64,000 bases of DNA. Origin: Numida meleagris (Eukaryota > Chordata > Aves > Galliformes > Numididae). The notes under the pieces were generated by a model. The model made no database searches. It saw nothing but the letters and a program-made list of their open reading frames with translations, and was not told where the DNA came from. The stretch covers positions 16,673,747 through 16,737,746 of the forward strand of contig NC_034438.1 of NCBI RefSeq assembly GCF_002078875.1. Direction: 5' to 3'. The position numbers and the translations under genes are program-made. Shown piece by piece: positions 1 to 12,809 of this stretch. Numbering within the stretch: the first letter of the stretch is position 1; each line of letters begins with the position of its first letter.

Positions 1-1
1 G

Positions 2-133
2 GACTTAACTATGGACACTATTGCACAGGTTATTCATGACTGTGAAACTTGCGCCACAATTAAACAAGCCAAGAGGATGAAACCTCTTTGGGGGGAAGGG
101 CGATGGCAAAAGTATAAATATGGGGAGGCATGG
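2..133 (+). pseudogene. Endogenous retrovirus pol fragment (integrase, N-terminal zinc-binding part), truncated
   Basis: A reading frame is open from base 2 to a stop at 170-172. Its first 44 codons read like the retroviral integrase region just after the N-terminal zinc finger. They hold a Cys-x2-Cys pair (CETC, codons 14-17), then a Lys/Arg-rich stretch and a Trp/Tyr-rich segment ending in GEAW at about base 133. After that the similarity stops and the frame runs into unrelated AT-rich DNA, so the copy is broken on its right. Its left part lies outside the window. In an active retrovirus, integrase joins viral DNA to the host chromosome; this piece lacks the catalytic core and cannot act. 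No LTR is visible. Assignment to retroviral integrase is by motif recognition, and the genus is not determined. Confidence 0.6.
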
Positions 134-172
134 CATAGAAGAATAGTGCTTTCATTTTGTAATTCATGGTAA

Positions 173-3100
173 CTAATTTAAGCTTTGCAGGTATATGAAA
201 ACAAGTTATAATTAAACCTGCACTTTGCTATGTAGTGTATCCTTAGGAGCTCTTTTGTTTCTTTAAAGCATATCCAAATGTCCTACTGATTAAAGTGTTT
301 AAATGCTTTGTTGTATTTCTTTGGTTAATTACAGTATGCAGTCGATAACTAAGCATGCCTATCAACATACAGCTGAAACAGGATTAAAAAGCAATATCAG
401 AACATAAGAATCTGGAAACAAATCTTAGCTGTGCATTTGAGGCCCACAAGAAATAACAAGCCTTGAATGATATCAGTCCAGAAGGAGAATCCTGCATTGA
501 TCAGATTTGTTTACGAAAAAGATTACAGTTTAGCTACTTCTTGCAGAGAAGGAACGTGGAAAACGTTATATCAACTGCAGAACTTTTGGGAGAATTCCCA
601 TTTAGTTTAAAATCAGGAAATGTGGGCCAAAGTGTTAACTTCTGAGGGGAAGGAAAAAAAAAACAACAACCATTAAACTACAAAAAAACAGGTAGTTTGA
701 AGAAAGAAAATGCTGTGAATTAAAACCAGCAAGATAATTAGGAAGTCTTGGAAATCATATAGCTCCAAGTAAATTGTCTCAATTGCAACTGTTCCTAAAG
801 TATTTGGGGATGTTTTTGTAGGTATAATTCTGTGCATCAGAGGCAACTGAAGTTTGAAGAGGGGACATGCCAAGTGAATCCACATGAATCAAGTTAATGC
901 TCCCCCACTAGTACAGTAGATGTAATTTTAAACTGAAACATTAAGAATATAGCACTATATGAGAAAATATGTCACTTAACAGGAAAGCAAATTTGTGTAA
1001 CAGAGGGCATTTAGTTTCAGCTTTACGTGTATCTCTGTGCTGGGACTTTTAAATAAATTATTTGCTTTTTTAAATTATTTATCTGTCTGATTGGCTTCCA
1101 GCTCACATATACAAATATGAATGTCATCTATATTGTAGAAATAACATGAATTGAAGGTTATCAAAATGTATTTGAAGTTCCATGACTTCTAGGTTTGGGA
1201 GCTTCCACTTATACATTTTGGTAACTATCTCCACCTTCATACAAACTGCTCATGTACAGTTAATGCCTTTGAAATGTAACTGGAGGTATTCAATACTAGT
1301 TATACTGTTTTCCCCATAAAGCAGTTTGGCTGACTGCTGTCTACTCTACAAATGCTATATTTCATATACAGTGGTTTCAGCACTGGGCCCACTTATGTGA
1401 GAAAGGTAGAGCGGTTTATGTTGAAACAAGCATACTTACTGTCTTTTCTAAGGTTATAATGAGTAATGAAGGTTGAATGCAGCACTTAAATATACTGCCT
1501 TACAAAAACTGATTCAATAGATGCTTAAATATGTAGTTCAGTTACAAACAGATCTTAGTTCAAGTGTTTATAGAAACAGAATATGAAGTAGGTTCTTCAT
1601 TTGATCTTCCTTTTGGAAAACCACAGGTCAAATTCCCACTACATTTTGGATCACAGATTTTTAAGAAATTATTCTGATAGCGTGAGTGTAAATGAGAAGG
1701 GATCCCCATGGATGATCTCTGTAGGTATGAGGGGGTGCTCATTCTGAAATTACATGCAGAAAGCTACTTATAAACAATATTTGTATCCTCAGAATAGTCT
1801 TTGTACATTATAGCAATAATAAGAACATATATTCCATTGCAAGACTGGGCTGTCTCAGGAAAAGCAGTGCCTCCATTTGCAAAGGTCCAAGCAGTTGCCT
1901 TGAAGACCCAAATAATTTTCCTAACAAAAACAATAGCTTTATTCCTTCTACTTTCAATAGGAGCAAGACGTAGGCTACTTGACCTTTGTATTTGCTTTAG
2001 AGGTCTTCCCAGGAATTGAGCTGGATTCACTCATCTTTACAATAGGCAGACTATCACTCTGAAAAAGAAATACAGTTGTTGAATTCCTGGCTGTCCAAAA
2101 TTTATATACCCGTACTGTATCATGCATGTGCACCCTTTAATATTTGCATACCTCATCCATGGCCAAGAGGGAAACGCAAAGCAAACAAGTGAAGTAGCTT
2201 AGATATGCTGGTCCAGTCAAAACTAAACAGCCAGAGTGACATGAGGCAAGTATTTACACATCACATATCTAATCAGAAAAAGTGTTTCATGCTTTGAAAC
2301 TAATTGTGTAGCCTGTGTATTTTTGGAATACATATTTTACTTTTGATTTTAGGCTAAATTAATATTATAAGACACTGTTACTCTGTGCGTAGAAACCTCC
2401 AGTGAGAGAAAACAAAATACAATCTGCTGGGACACAGCCAGCTGACCCTGAAATACTGTCTCTCTGACTGATCTCTGTACTGTATCTTGTTCCCTGCCCA
2501 GAAGATCCTTCCAGTAATATTGTTTCAGAATAATTGGAAGCCACAGTCCAAGAGTGAGAGTGGATTTTAGCAGCACACACTGGGGCCTCAGTATATTTTA
2601 TACATAGGCGTATGGCAACAGATTGGAGTAAAATGTGATACTACGTACTGGGGTTCTGTCTGTTTAAACGCACTGAACTACTGAATTCCAGGGGAGGGAC
2701 AGAATCAACATTTTAGTTTTCAGGCCAGAATAGGCACCTGGGGGGAGTGAGAAAAAAGAGTTTCTGGAGCCTCAGAAGCTCACAGCTGATTAGTAGCAAA
2801 TAGAAAAGTCAATCTTAGGTTCTGGTGTGGAGAAGAAAAGAAGTGGCGGGGCTCAGGAAGTATTTTTAAGGATTTTGTTATTTAGAGCTGATTAAAAGCA
2901 AGAAAAGAAGAACTGGAAATGAGTCTGCAGGGCACTAAATGTGAAGGATGACTGGAAAAATCAAATCAGTCTTTGGAAAGGAGTGAGACTGTAGAAAGAA
3001 GAAGGAGGAAAGATCAGAGAAGTTCTGAGGCATCGTGTAATTTCTCCACACACATCGTGCCTTCAGTTAACAGGGCACAGGACAATTCCGCCTGCCTTCC

Positions 3101-6100
3101 CCACTTCCCATTGGCCTCTTCTCCCTATGCAATCCACTCCTGCCAAGGACCTAGGTGCTTCTTCCTTGCAACTTTCTTCCTCTTCCTCCTATTCAATGCT
3201 TATGCTTGTCCGCTCTGATCCTCTGGAGAAGCCTTAGCTTGGCTCTTCACAGATTGGGTAGGTAAGGATCGGCCAGAACTGAATAGCCAGCTTGTTGCCA
3301 GTTCTCACACAATAGCCCACTCTTCACACTCTGCAACTGTTTCTCCTCCAGCAAACTCAGTTTCCCTTGATCTTGCAAAACAAGTATCAAGGTCACATGC
3401 TATTGTTTACTTTGGCTGTGCCTAGAAGTTAAACTTGCCAATGGCCTCTGGTATTGGTGAGAAAAGCTGCTGATTTCATCTGATTTCACTGAGTAAAACT
3501 TGAATAACTTCTTAGCAAACCTCATTTTCCTTGGGTGTTCAAATGAAGGTCAAATAAGCACTCGTTACCATTTTTTTTGCAGAGCTGTTTGGATCTCGGT
3601 GGTATTTGCACAGCAAGTTTAAGATGCCTGCTTCAGCTATTAGACTATATAGTAATATAAACACTGCTAGGTTCTTCTCTATTGCTCCCTGCAGATTAAC
3701 ATCTTTGAGAGATTTTTCTTCCACTCTCAAACAAGGCATAATTATAATCACAATAAACCACATGTAAGCCTTTGGGGAAAATTCTGTTGTAGCTAGAATT
3801 AAGGACATTATTGACTGAACCAGATGGGCAGCATTACGCTATTTAAACGATTTCATTTGCATATGTATGCTGTGAAAAATTAGGTGTAGAACAGCTAGAG
3901 GCAAAGCTGGCTGTAACCTTGTAGCATATTAACTGTCATTCAGATTTTTTAAGTGTAAAAAGTATGTAGTGAATTCTTCATATGAAATCATAGACTAAGG
4001 CTTATTGCCATTTAACAAAGGGACAACAACTTAATTGCCCCAGAGCATAGTTCATCGTCAGGAAAGCATTCGGTCTGGGGAGAACAGAGTGTGCTGTGCT
4101 ATCACTGGCTCATTCATATTGGAATATGTACCAATTTAATAAAGATGTTAATCAGCTATTATAGCAAATGTTGAATTTGCCCTTTCTGTGGGCAAGGGCA
4201 GATCTGTGTTAACTGCTTGTGTGTGAGATAATTACAATTAGTCACCATATTTAAAAAGATATGGTGCATTACCACATTAAAGGATAAGTTCATTTACTAT
4301 CTTCTCACCAAAGAGATTCAAAGGAACACAGAGTTTGTCAAATAGCTGGTTTTGAATATCAGCAGGGAATCTTAAAAAAGATGTCTAGCTGGAATGCATA
4401 AGTGAGTTGTCTTGAATCAGGACATCTGTTAGCACTCCTCACCACTGCCTCTCACTTTTCTGGCTCTGTTAATCTGCTTTGGGACTCATGATGGAGAAAC
4501 TTGTGACTAGTTTTCTGTCACGATAACACTCTCTCCTGATGGATCTTCTGTAATGTGTTTGTACCATTAAATATTCATTAATAAATTGCAGACATTAAGA
4601 AATGAGACGAATTCTCTATGCTTTATAGTAAGACCTAATTACAAACTAAGAATAGAGAGCATGTTCATCTCCCTTATGGTCTCCTTATTTTATATAATCC
4701 ATAATTGACTAGCTACTAATCCACATTTTTATTCAGAGAAAATTGCAGGTATGTAGTTAACAGAGAAAAAAAAACAACATTTTTAATGCCAGCTCTACTT
4801 ACTGTAATCCTGGATAAAGCACATTTTGTTGTACACTCTTCAGATGGTGGTCACATTCTATCTTAGCCTGAAAGTTCCCTATAAACCAGTTTTAACTTAA
4901 GTTGTTGAACCTAATCACAACACCTGTGCTCTTTTCCTTATTTTTCTGTATTAAGAGTTGCCCTTAAATATAAATACCAACATTTTCCTAAGAGATAACT
5001 AAAAGCATAGATTTACATATTTCATAGACATTTACCTGGTCTGATTATGTAATGCAAGTCCTTCTTTTTGAAGAACTTGAAAATCTCTATCTAGGAGTAA
5101 ATGCTATAGGAAGAGCCACCATTGCTGGCCAAAGGAAGCATTATGAGAGTTTTGATTTCAATTAGTGTGGAAATTTTGTATTACCAGTCAGCTATTTTGA
5201 TTTCTTTGCATGTAATCCAGAAAAAAACACATCAGGGCAATCCGAAAAGTTATAAGAAGATAGGAAGGAACCTTTTTTTTTATGCATGCTCCTTGGAGGG
5301 ATTGCAGTATAAAAAAGTAGTAAACTTTTGACCATTTGATCCAAAGACATAAACAGACTCCCACTGACTTTAATTAACTTTGGATTAAGTCGTGGACTAC
5401 TGTAGCTTCTTACTGGTTAATGAGGTGAAGTTACGGATTTTCAAGTACTTACAGTCTGTTTTATGAGTAACTTCTGAATGAGTAACCTATGTAAACAAAA
5501 AGAGAATCTATGCTTTGAACTCTAATTTTTAAGAAACTTATTAATGAATGAATTTAAAACACCTTATCTTTTCAGATTTGACTTTAAAAAAAAAAAATGG
5601 AGTTCTTACAATTACCAAAGATGTTTTGGGAGATAATCAGGGTTTCCAAGCATGTCCAATTATCAGTGCAACGGAAACAACTAGAGTAGAACAGGAAAAA
5701 CTGTATCTCCTGTGGCACAAAACCGGCCAACAAATTATAAACTTAAGAAAAAGACAAAATCTGAGATGTAAGGAAAAAGGGATTGAAGATATGGTCAGTG
5801 ACGTGCTTATTAATGCAGATTTTGCTTGGTTAGGATTGCTTATCTGTAATCCAGCTTTTGTGGATTTTTGACTGGAACAGCAAAGCCCCATTTTTATCAC
5901 CTGATTGGTAATAATAACAATCATAGTCATATCTTGGTACATTTCATACAAATAACTTCAAATTTTCTTCCAGTCTGTATCTTATTAGCTAAGATACGTA
6001 ACATAATTAGATATCTTATCTATTATATAACAGCTACCATACATGTGAGTTATAATATATGTGAAATGAGCAGTGTATATAATATCCAAGAGAAGAGATT

Positions 6101-7802
6101 TTGTTGCTCATGACAGTATTTATTGTATGTCAACCACACAGGTTAGCTGACTGCTACACCTAATACCTGACTTTGTGAGACAGTCTAAAAAAAATACGTT
6201 CATCAATAAATTTACTGTTGTGCTTGTGTGCTGGCAATTATCCATAAATATTCTCAGAATTTTTTATACACGCAAATGCTTTGAAATACAGGTCCACTCA
6301 AGCTGTGAGTGTTGCAATTTTAAACTGGCACTGGCCCTCTTTCCCACTGTTCCTAAGTGCTTTAGGGATGAGGATCTAAAGACAGTATAGAGATTCAGCC
6401 TCTGCTTTGCATTTCTCTGTTCTATTTGTAATTAGAGCTACAAAGGAAAAGCTGGACAAGGATGTGAATATTCTGAGTTCATCTTGGAGAATTCTTGGTT
6501 AGGAATAAACTTAATTTCTCCTTTGATCATCTTTCATTTATTTTATTAGGATGGTAAAAAATGGCAATTAGCTGACCTGTAAAGGAATGAAGGGAATAAT
6601 AATTTAAAAGTTACTGAGAGATCCCTTTGTCAAACTGAGTCTCAGATCAGGTAAACATTTTTTGGAAACTCATTAAGATCTAGCTACTCTGTGTGCTAGT
6701 CCATAGATATCAGCTATGGGAGCAGGTCCGAGGTATGCTTTATAGGGTCCTTTGACTCTTCCTAAAGTGTTTTTCTTTTATTCCTTTGGGGTGGAGGGTA
6801 AGCAGCCAAAGTATAGGGTACTGTTCTGTAACTCATCTGAACAATATGTGGAAGGTATACATGCCATACCTTATTTCTATTTTACTTCAACATAGAAGGA
6901 TAGATTTAACTCATGTCTGATTTTTGCAGTCTTTACTAAGTAAGAAATTAAGGCTTTCTCTCTCAGTAACATGCAGAGTGTAAGAAAAAAATGAAGGTAT
7001 GTTAATTCGTCAGTGTGTATCTGTTAATACCTGCTGAGCGATTTAAGGGCAAGGATTAACTTTACTCTGAATATGTGAAAAATTGTAAGTAATGGTACTA
7101 AAATAATCAGAGGCTGGGAGAATAATTTTAAGTAGATCCTACCAGCTCCTATCTAGCATTCCTGATGTCATCCCTGCTACAGACCAAGAAGTTGTGACAG
7201 TGGGCAGAACATACCCCATGGATTCAGTCTCCAGACAGGGAACTGTCAGAAGTTTTCAGTATACCACACGAAGTGATTCATAATTCTCATGGAGAAGGGA
7301 TAGATGGGCACAACAGTGTTGTCAGTTCTAATTTCATTTCAGATAACACTACATTACTATCTGCATTATTTTCCAAATGTCTGCTTGCAGACCTCATCGC
7401 TAATTATGTATCCTGCTGAAAGAAAACAGTTGTAGCATTAGAGCTATCATACAGTAAATGGTAAAACACAACATTAAATCACAGCTGAAGTTGGGCTCTT
7501 AAAAAATGGTAGATTTAAGATTTATTGTGCAGCTATAATTCACTCTGTATGTGCCCATCTGTTGTGACTTGGTGCCTAGTTATACAGCTACTATATATTT
7601 CCCATTTGGTTGCTATCTTAATCAGTATTCAATTTTCCTTTTTCTTTGCTATTATTATTTCTGTGTGTGGCCTCATATTATTGACTCACCACTTGTCAAA
7701 ATCTGTCTGAGAATGAATTATTAATATCTTTGGCACATACTTTGATACTATCTATATCTTCACAGTTATTATTAGTCCATGTTCACAACAATCACACAAT
7801 TA
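173..7802. other. Gene-free AT-rich intergenic or intronic DNA
   Basis: No convincing exon, RNA gene or recognisable transposon was seen. All open frames are short (at most 107 codons, at 5548-5871) and resemble nothing I know. There is no CpG island. In human, ARL15 (opposite strand) lies on this side of HSPB3, so part of this stretch could be its upstream or intronic DNA, but no ARL15 exon was recognised. Confidence 0.5.
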
Positions 7803-7885
7803 CAGAAGCACAGAATTGTGTGGGTTGGAAGGGACCTCTGGGGATCATCAAATCCAACCCTCTGCTAGACCAAATTCCTTACAGG
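7803..7885 (-). mobile_element. CR1 LINE 3'-end fragment
   Basis: The stretch reads on + as the reverse complement of a CR1 3' end: a CAGAAT-like start, then GGGTTGGAAGGGACCTCTGG, GATCATCAAATCCAACCC and CTGCTAGACCA. CR1 is the dominant retrotransposon of birds, and most copies are short 3' pieces left by incomplete reverse transcription. This one is under 100 bp and non-coding. Confidence 0.85.
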
Positions 7886-10800
7886 AATCCTTGAAATCCT
7901 TTCAGATGAGAGAATATTATCACATTCAGAAGGAAGAATGAGGCACAGACAGTTAAAGGATCTATTGATTTGTGGTATCTAATCTAAGACAGACAGGAGT
8001 CTGCAATATTTAGCATGAAGTAGCATCACAGCCAGACTGCTTTCACAATCACCTTCAAGTACAGTTCTGAGTGCCCACGCTGCTTTAGGCCAGGCTTTGA
8101 CTTTCCAGGTCAGACCCACTGCAGTCAAATAAGGCATAGGCTAATGGATTCAGGTACTTGCCTTTTTCCCCACATCTGGAGGTAATGACTGCAGGGGGAC
8201 TGTATCTGATAGCACAAGGGATCTGTCTAGTCATTCTGTAAATGGGGGCACTTAACTCCATATTAGTTTGGGCAAAGGGCAGAGCTGACATGTAGCAGTC
8301 TCCTATGACAGCCATTTTAGAGGCAGAAAGCCTCCCCTTGATGAATTGGCCCACATGTGAGTTGTGGACATAAAGGGTAACAAGTTCTGAAAGACAAGTG
8401 ACAGCACTATATTTTAGAGACCATTAATACCTTTTGCATATGCAAACGAGGCTGAATTTTGCACGTAGGCATCTGATATGTATGAGTAATTGATATGTGC
8501 AAGCATCTTTTTTAATCACATTACCAGGGTGTCTAAATGCTTATGTCACACATCGGTGTAGATGGAAATAAGCCTACAATATGTGAAATCAAACCTGGAC
8601 ATTTTAGATCATTAAATTAAAATTATTATCAGTGTATGCAAAGTGACTTCAAAGGCTGAGAGAAATTAAATGTCTGCTGATTTACATAATTGCAGTATAG
8701 GACCACAGTAGTAGAACAACTATAAATCAATTCTCCAGCTGACAGAATTGTTTTTACGTGTGTCTTTATGCAATATAGTCAAGATGCTTCAGTGATTTTT
8801 GGAAGAAGTGAGAAAATGGGAACAAAATGGGAACAAAAAGAAGTGAGAAAGTGGGAAACTGAATGTGATCTCTGAAAACATGTGAGAGTCCTCTTGCAAA
8901 GAGGCTGCTGCTTTTCTATGGTGCCAGGGCAGTTTCAGAATTACAGGATTACCAGTCATTTGCAGGTTGGTCCCAAATGTCTATTGCTATGCAGCCTTTG
9001 CATGTTAGCCCTCCCAGAATTACAGTTCATAAAAGAGCTCAGTTCATTACTATTGTTTGCTCACTGATTACTAGCTGCTCTCTATGGGTTTGTATACCCA
9101 GAAAGCATGAAGCACGGTTTGAAAACTGAGGCATTAATTCTTGTTCCTGAGCCAAAAAGAGGCCTCTCTCCAAATTACACAGATTCAGGCAGGAGAACTA
9201 AATCAAGAGCAACAAACAGATGGTAACAAAGTAGACCCTGCTACCTTACTTCCCAGAGAGCAATTGGGAAGCATCCCCTTTTCACTTAGGTCATGTCCTT
9301 AACTCTGAAGTATTGTAAGTAAAAAGCACAAAACCATTGCCAAAATGAAACCTAACATTGTGGGAAAAAAATGTCATAGGCCGTAAACCACTTGCATGTG
9401 ACTTAATAGTCTCTCATTGTTCTTAATCCTGTTATTGTTTTCTTTGCTATTTGTTTCCAGAGCAAAAGTTCAGCAGTAATAGAGAAGGAATAGCTATGAG
9501 AGACTGTGGAATCCACCCAAAACTGCCTGGTAGTTCTGCTATGGGGATAGTGCAGTGTAGCAAGCAGATGAACCCAGTCACTCATTACTCAATAACCAGC
9601 TGCCTTTGGCTGCTATCATCCAGTATATTTCGCTGACTGAAAGCTTGTTTGTACACTAGTAATCATATATCTTATGTTTCAGAACATTCTTCTCTATCCA
9701 TTTCATCTTTCTCTCCCTTCTTCTGCCTCAGACTTCTTTACCATCCATCAGACATTCCTTGTGTAAGTGAAAATATTTTGAACTGATAAAAAATGCCAGC
9801 AACACTAACTCATTTGACCCTGTGTCAGAGTCCCCTCTGTGGCTGTGGTTCTGCTTATAGTTAACTCTTCTGAATGGTCTTCCTCTGGCTTTGCTCATGC
9901 CTCACGCAGAGAAGCCTCACCTCATTCTACAAACAACAGACTCCACCATTTTGGCTATCTCTAAGCAGCTTTGAGTGGCCACGAAAGAAAAGCTGCAGTG
10001 AATATGAAATAGCTAGCATACTTAGAAATGCCAAGTAAAGATCTGAATTATTTTTGAAAACTTCTCTCCAAGAATAGGTAATCACTTAAAAACCTGTATT
10101 ACAAATATGACTTATGAACTATCCTCTTAGCCTACACAGACCTAATTTACCTAGTCAGTATGGCAAAGACTAATATGGAAAAAAAGGAGCTTCTACTGTG
10201 AAACTAGAATAGTTCCTATAACATGGGAGTTAAATCTGACTTTATAAACATTAGAGTGCTCTCATGATCTCTCTACAAATATTTTATTTCTTGCACAACA
10301 TATTATCTAAACATAAACCTTGGCACAATAAAGTTGAATTAAGAGTCTTCTGACCTTCAGTAGAGCAACACACAAGCAGTAGATCTTCCAGATCTTGAAC
10401 AGCAATTCTGCTCTATAATACAGTAAAAATAGCTATATTGATAAATATTTGTTGGAAGGAAAGTACTGTAATAATGGAAAGTGTTACCGCACCTAACAAT
10501 GAGGTGTCTGGTTGAATTTTATAGATGTTTGCATAGATCACTGCCTACAGGGAGAGACAAAGAGATTCTGCCAGTATTGTTACATGATATAATGATTTTT
10601 CTGGAAAGAAAAACTAGTCTCCCATCACTTTTTTCCAACCTATGTGGCATGGTTTTAAATGGATGGGATTTCTGCGTATATGAGAGTGTACAAGGCAGGA
10701 CAGAAAATACGATTTCAGATTTTTAAAATATTAAAATACATCATCAGAATTTTAAAGCAGGAGAAATAACAGTTCTGATGTTTTCAGAAATAACACATTT

Positions 10801-12720
10801 CTGGAAGTATAGACTACTCATGTTTATGAAATATTTTAACTGCCTGAGTCTTGTAAAGTAAGACTCACAGATATTTGTGGTATTAATATGTGGCCAAGTA
10901 CTGTCTTCTGAGCTGAGCCGGTACTATGAGAGAACACACAATTTTAGAACTCACATGGATGATAAATTTAAAATTATTAACATAAATTCAGCATTGATGT
11001 ACACATTGTACAACTCCAGTGAAGACAAAAGGATTGTGTAGTTCATAGAACAGAATTTGGTGTTCAGACACAACTGAAAATCTGTCTACAAAAAAGAATT
11101 TTTAACATCTGAGACTTTACCTCCTCTGCAACCTTCCAGATATCTCTAAAGTCAGAAAATTAAGAAAGTCTGAGAATATTGTTCTACTTCCAGTACTGAA
11201 GGAATTAACAGTTCTGACATGGAAGCCAAATGTGGGTTGGCTTTCTCCATGTGGACGGGGAAAGTAGTATTTATGCTGCTGAATTATTATTGGCTTTTCT
11301 TCTAAGACTGGAAAACTGTGGGAGCTAACTGCAATAAAAATAGGTGGCACATAGAAATGATACTTGACTACCACTGAATTTCACATCATCCACTGAGTCA
11401 GCGTATGAAGACAGCAGAGCTGGGTCACTGTCAATCTACTCTCAGTCACTATAAAATTGTGATTTTGGGGCAAACCTTCAGCTCTCACTTTTTACCCCCT
11501 CAGTCTCCAGCAACTGACTCCTTATCAGTTACAGATTTTTGTAATTTAAGTTAATAGCCAAGATACATTAACATAAAACAGTACATTTATGTGACTTCAG
11601 AAAGGAACTGTTCACTAACCACAGCAAGCTCTTCCTGTAGATCCCTCACACATCACAGCAGTCGCTCTTTAAGGACTCTGGATGAGATGCCTTCACCCTG
11701 GAATAAATATCTTTCAGAGCAATGTGTCAACTCTCAGACTCATCAAATTTTGGACTTGAGATTCTTGGCTTGGCCCTAGGGCCATCACTCATCTTGGTGA
11801 TGCATGGTGGAGGTAACTTTTATGATATTTGGAGAGATTTTCATGAAATTTGATGCCAAAATAGAAACTCATGGGGCTACTCTCAGTTGCGCCTATAAGG
11901 CACATTCAAAAAGGATGCAGGATGCAGCAATGCACAATGCCTTAAACCGGTGACTTCATTCAGCATCCATTGCCAAAATCAGAAACATTTTCTAAAGCCA
12001 CAAGCTGCCTTCATATCAAGTGCCATTCAGCTGGTATTTCACTGTTAGCAAATACTCAGAAAGTATTGCCTATAGCTCTAAAATTTTCTGCATACATAGG
12101 AATTTTCATTCCATATCAAGCTTTTTAGTTTTGACTCCAGCCATCATATCATAATATAATATTTTAATCGTATCTGCACAATGAAGTGTTCACTCATAAC
12201 TTTGGTCCCTTCCAACAATGCAATATACTGAAATTTTTAAATCTCTAAATTCAGTTAGCAAGTTGAATTATCATCTTCCAAATAAATGTTTTGACAAACA
12301 CATCTAGAGCTTCAGAACATCATATCTGTTCCATTCACTACAGCTACTTAACTTCAGCATTAACTTTGTTCTTGGGAAAAACCGTAAAAATTGAGATCAG
12401 TTTTTCTCTGTGCTATTTATAGGTTAGCACATTTTGTGTGTAATATAGCTTCTAGATTTTCCAGCTCTTATCCTTAGAATTCCTAGACAGTACCTAATTG
12501 TAAGCAATGGAAATGTTCCTACTCCCAGGACTTCGTAGGTAAGATTTTCAGTACTTTTATTACTTGTAATAAGGTGGTCAACTTCAAAACAGGAGAAGTT
12601 GAAGATCTGATCCTTGGGATAGGAGTTTCACATCCTATTGAAGCAAGCGAGGACTTGCTATGAAGTTTAAACAGATACAAAATAAATAAACCAGCCTTTT
12701 TGCTCTTGAGTTACGTAATG
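7886..12720. other. Gene-free stretch
   Basis: AT-rich unique DNA with no supported gene. The only local structure noted is a short imperfect duplication of a purine-rich unit at 8804-8823 and 8839-8859. Confidence 0.5.
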
Positions 12721-12809
12721 GGTGGCAAACCTGTCCATGGCAAGCAGGGTGGAACTAGACGATATTTAAGGTCCTTTCTGCCCCAAGCCATTCTATGGTT
12801 CTATGGTTT
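12721..12809 (+). mobile_element. CR1 LINE 3'-end fragment
   Basis: The piece shows the usual CR1 terminal wording (GGTGGAACTAGACGAT, then GGTCCTTTCTGCCCCAAGCC) and ends in the tandem ATTCTATGGTTCTATGG tail that marks the 3' end of CR1. It is severely 5'-truncated and non-coding. Confidence 0.88.

Noticed and set aside
4243..4266. 8-bp inverted repeat CACCATAT...ATATGGTG
   Set aside because: The arms are short and AT-rich, and this is expected by chance in a 64-kb window.
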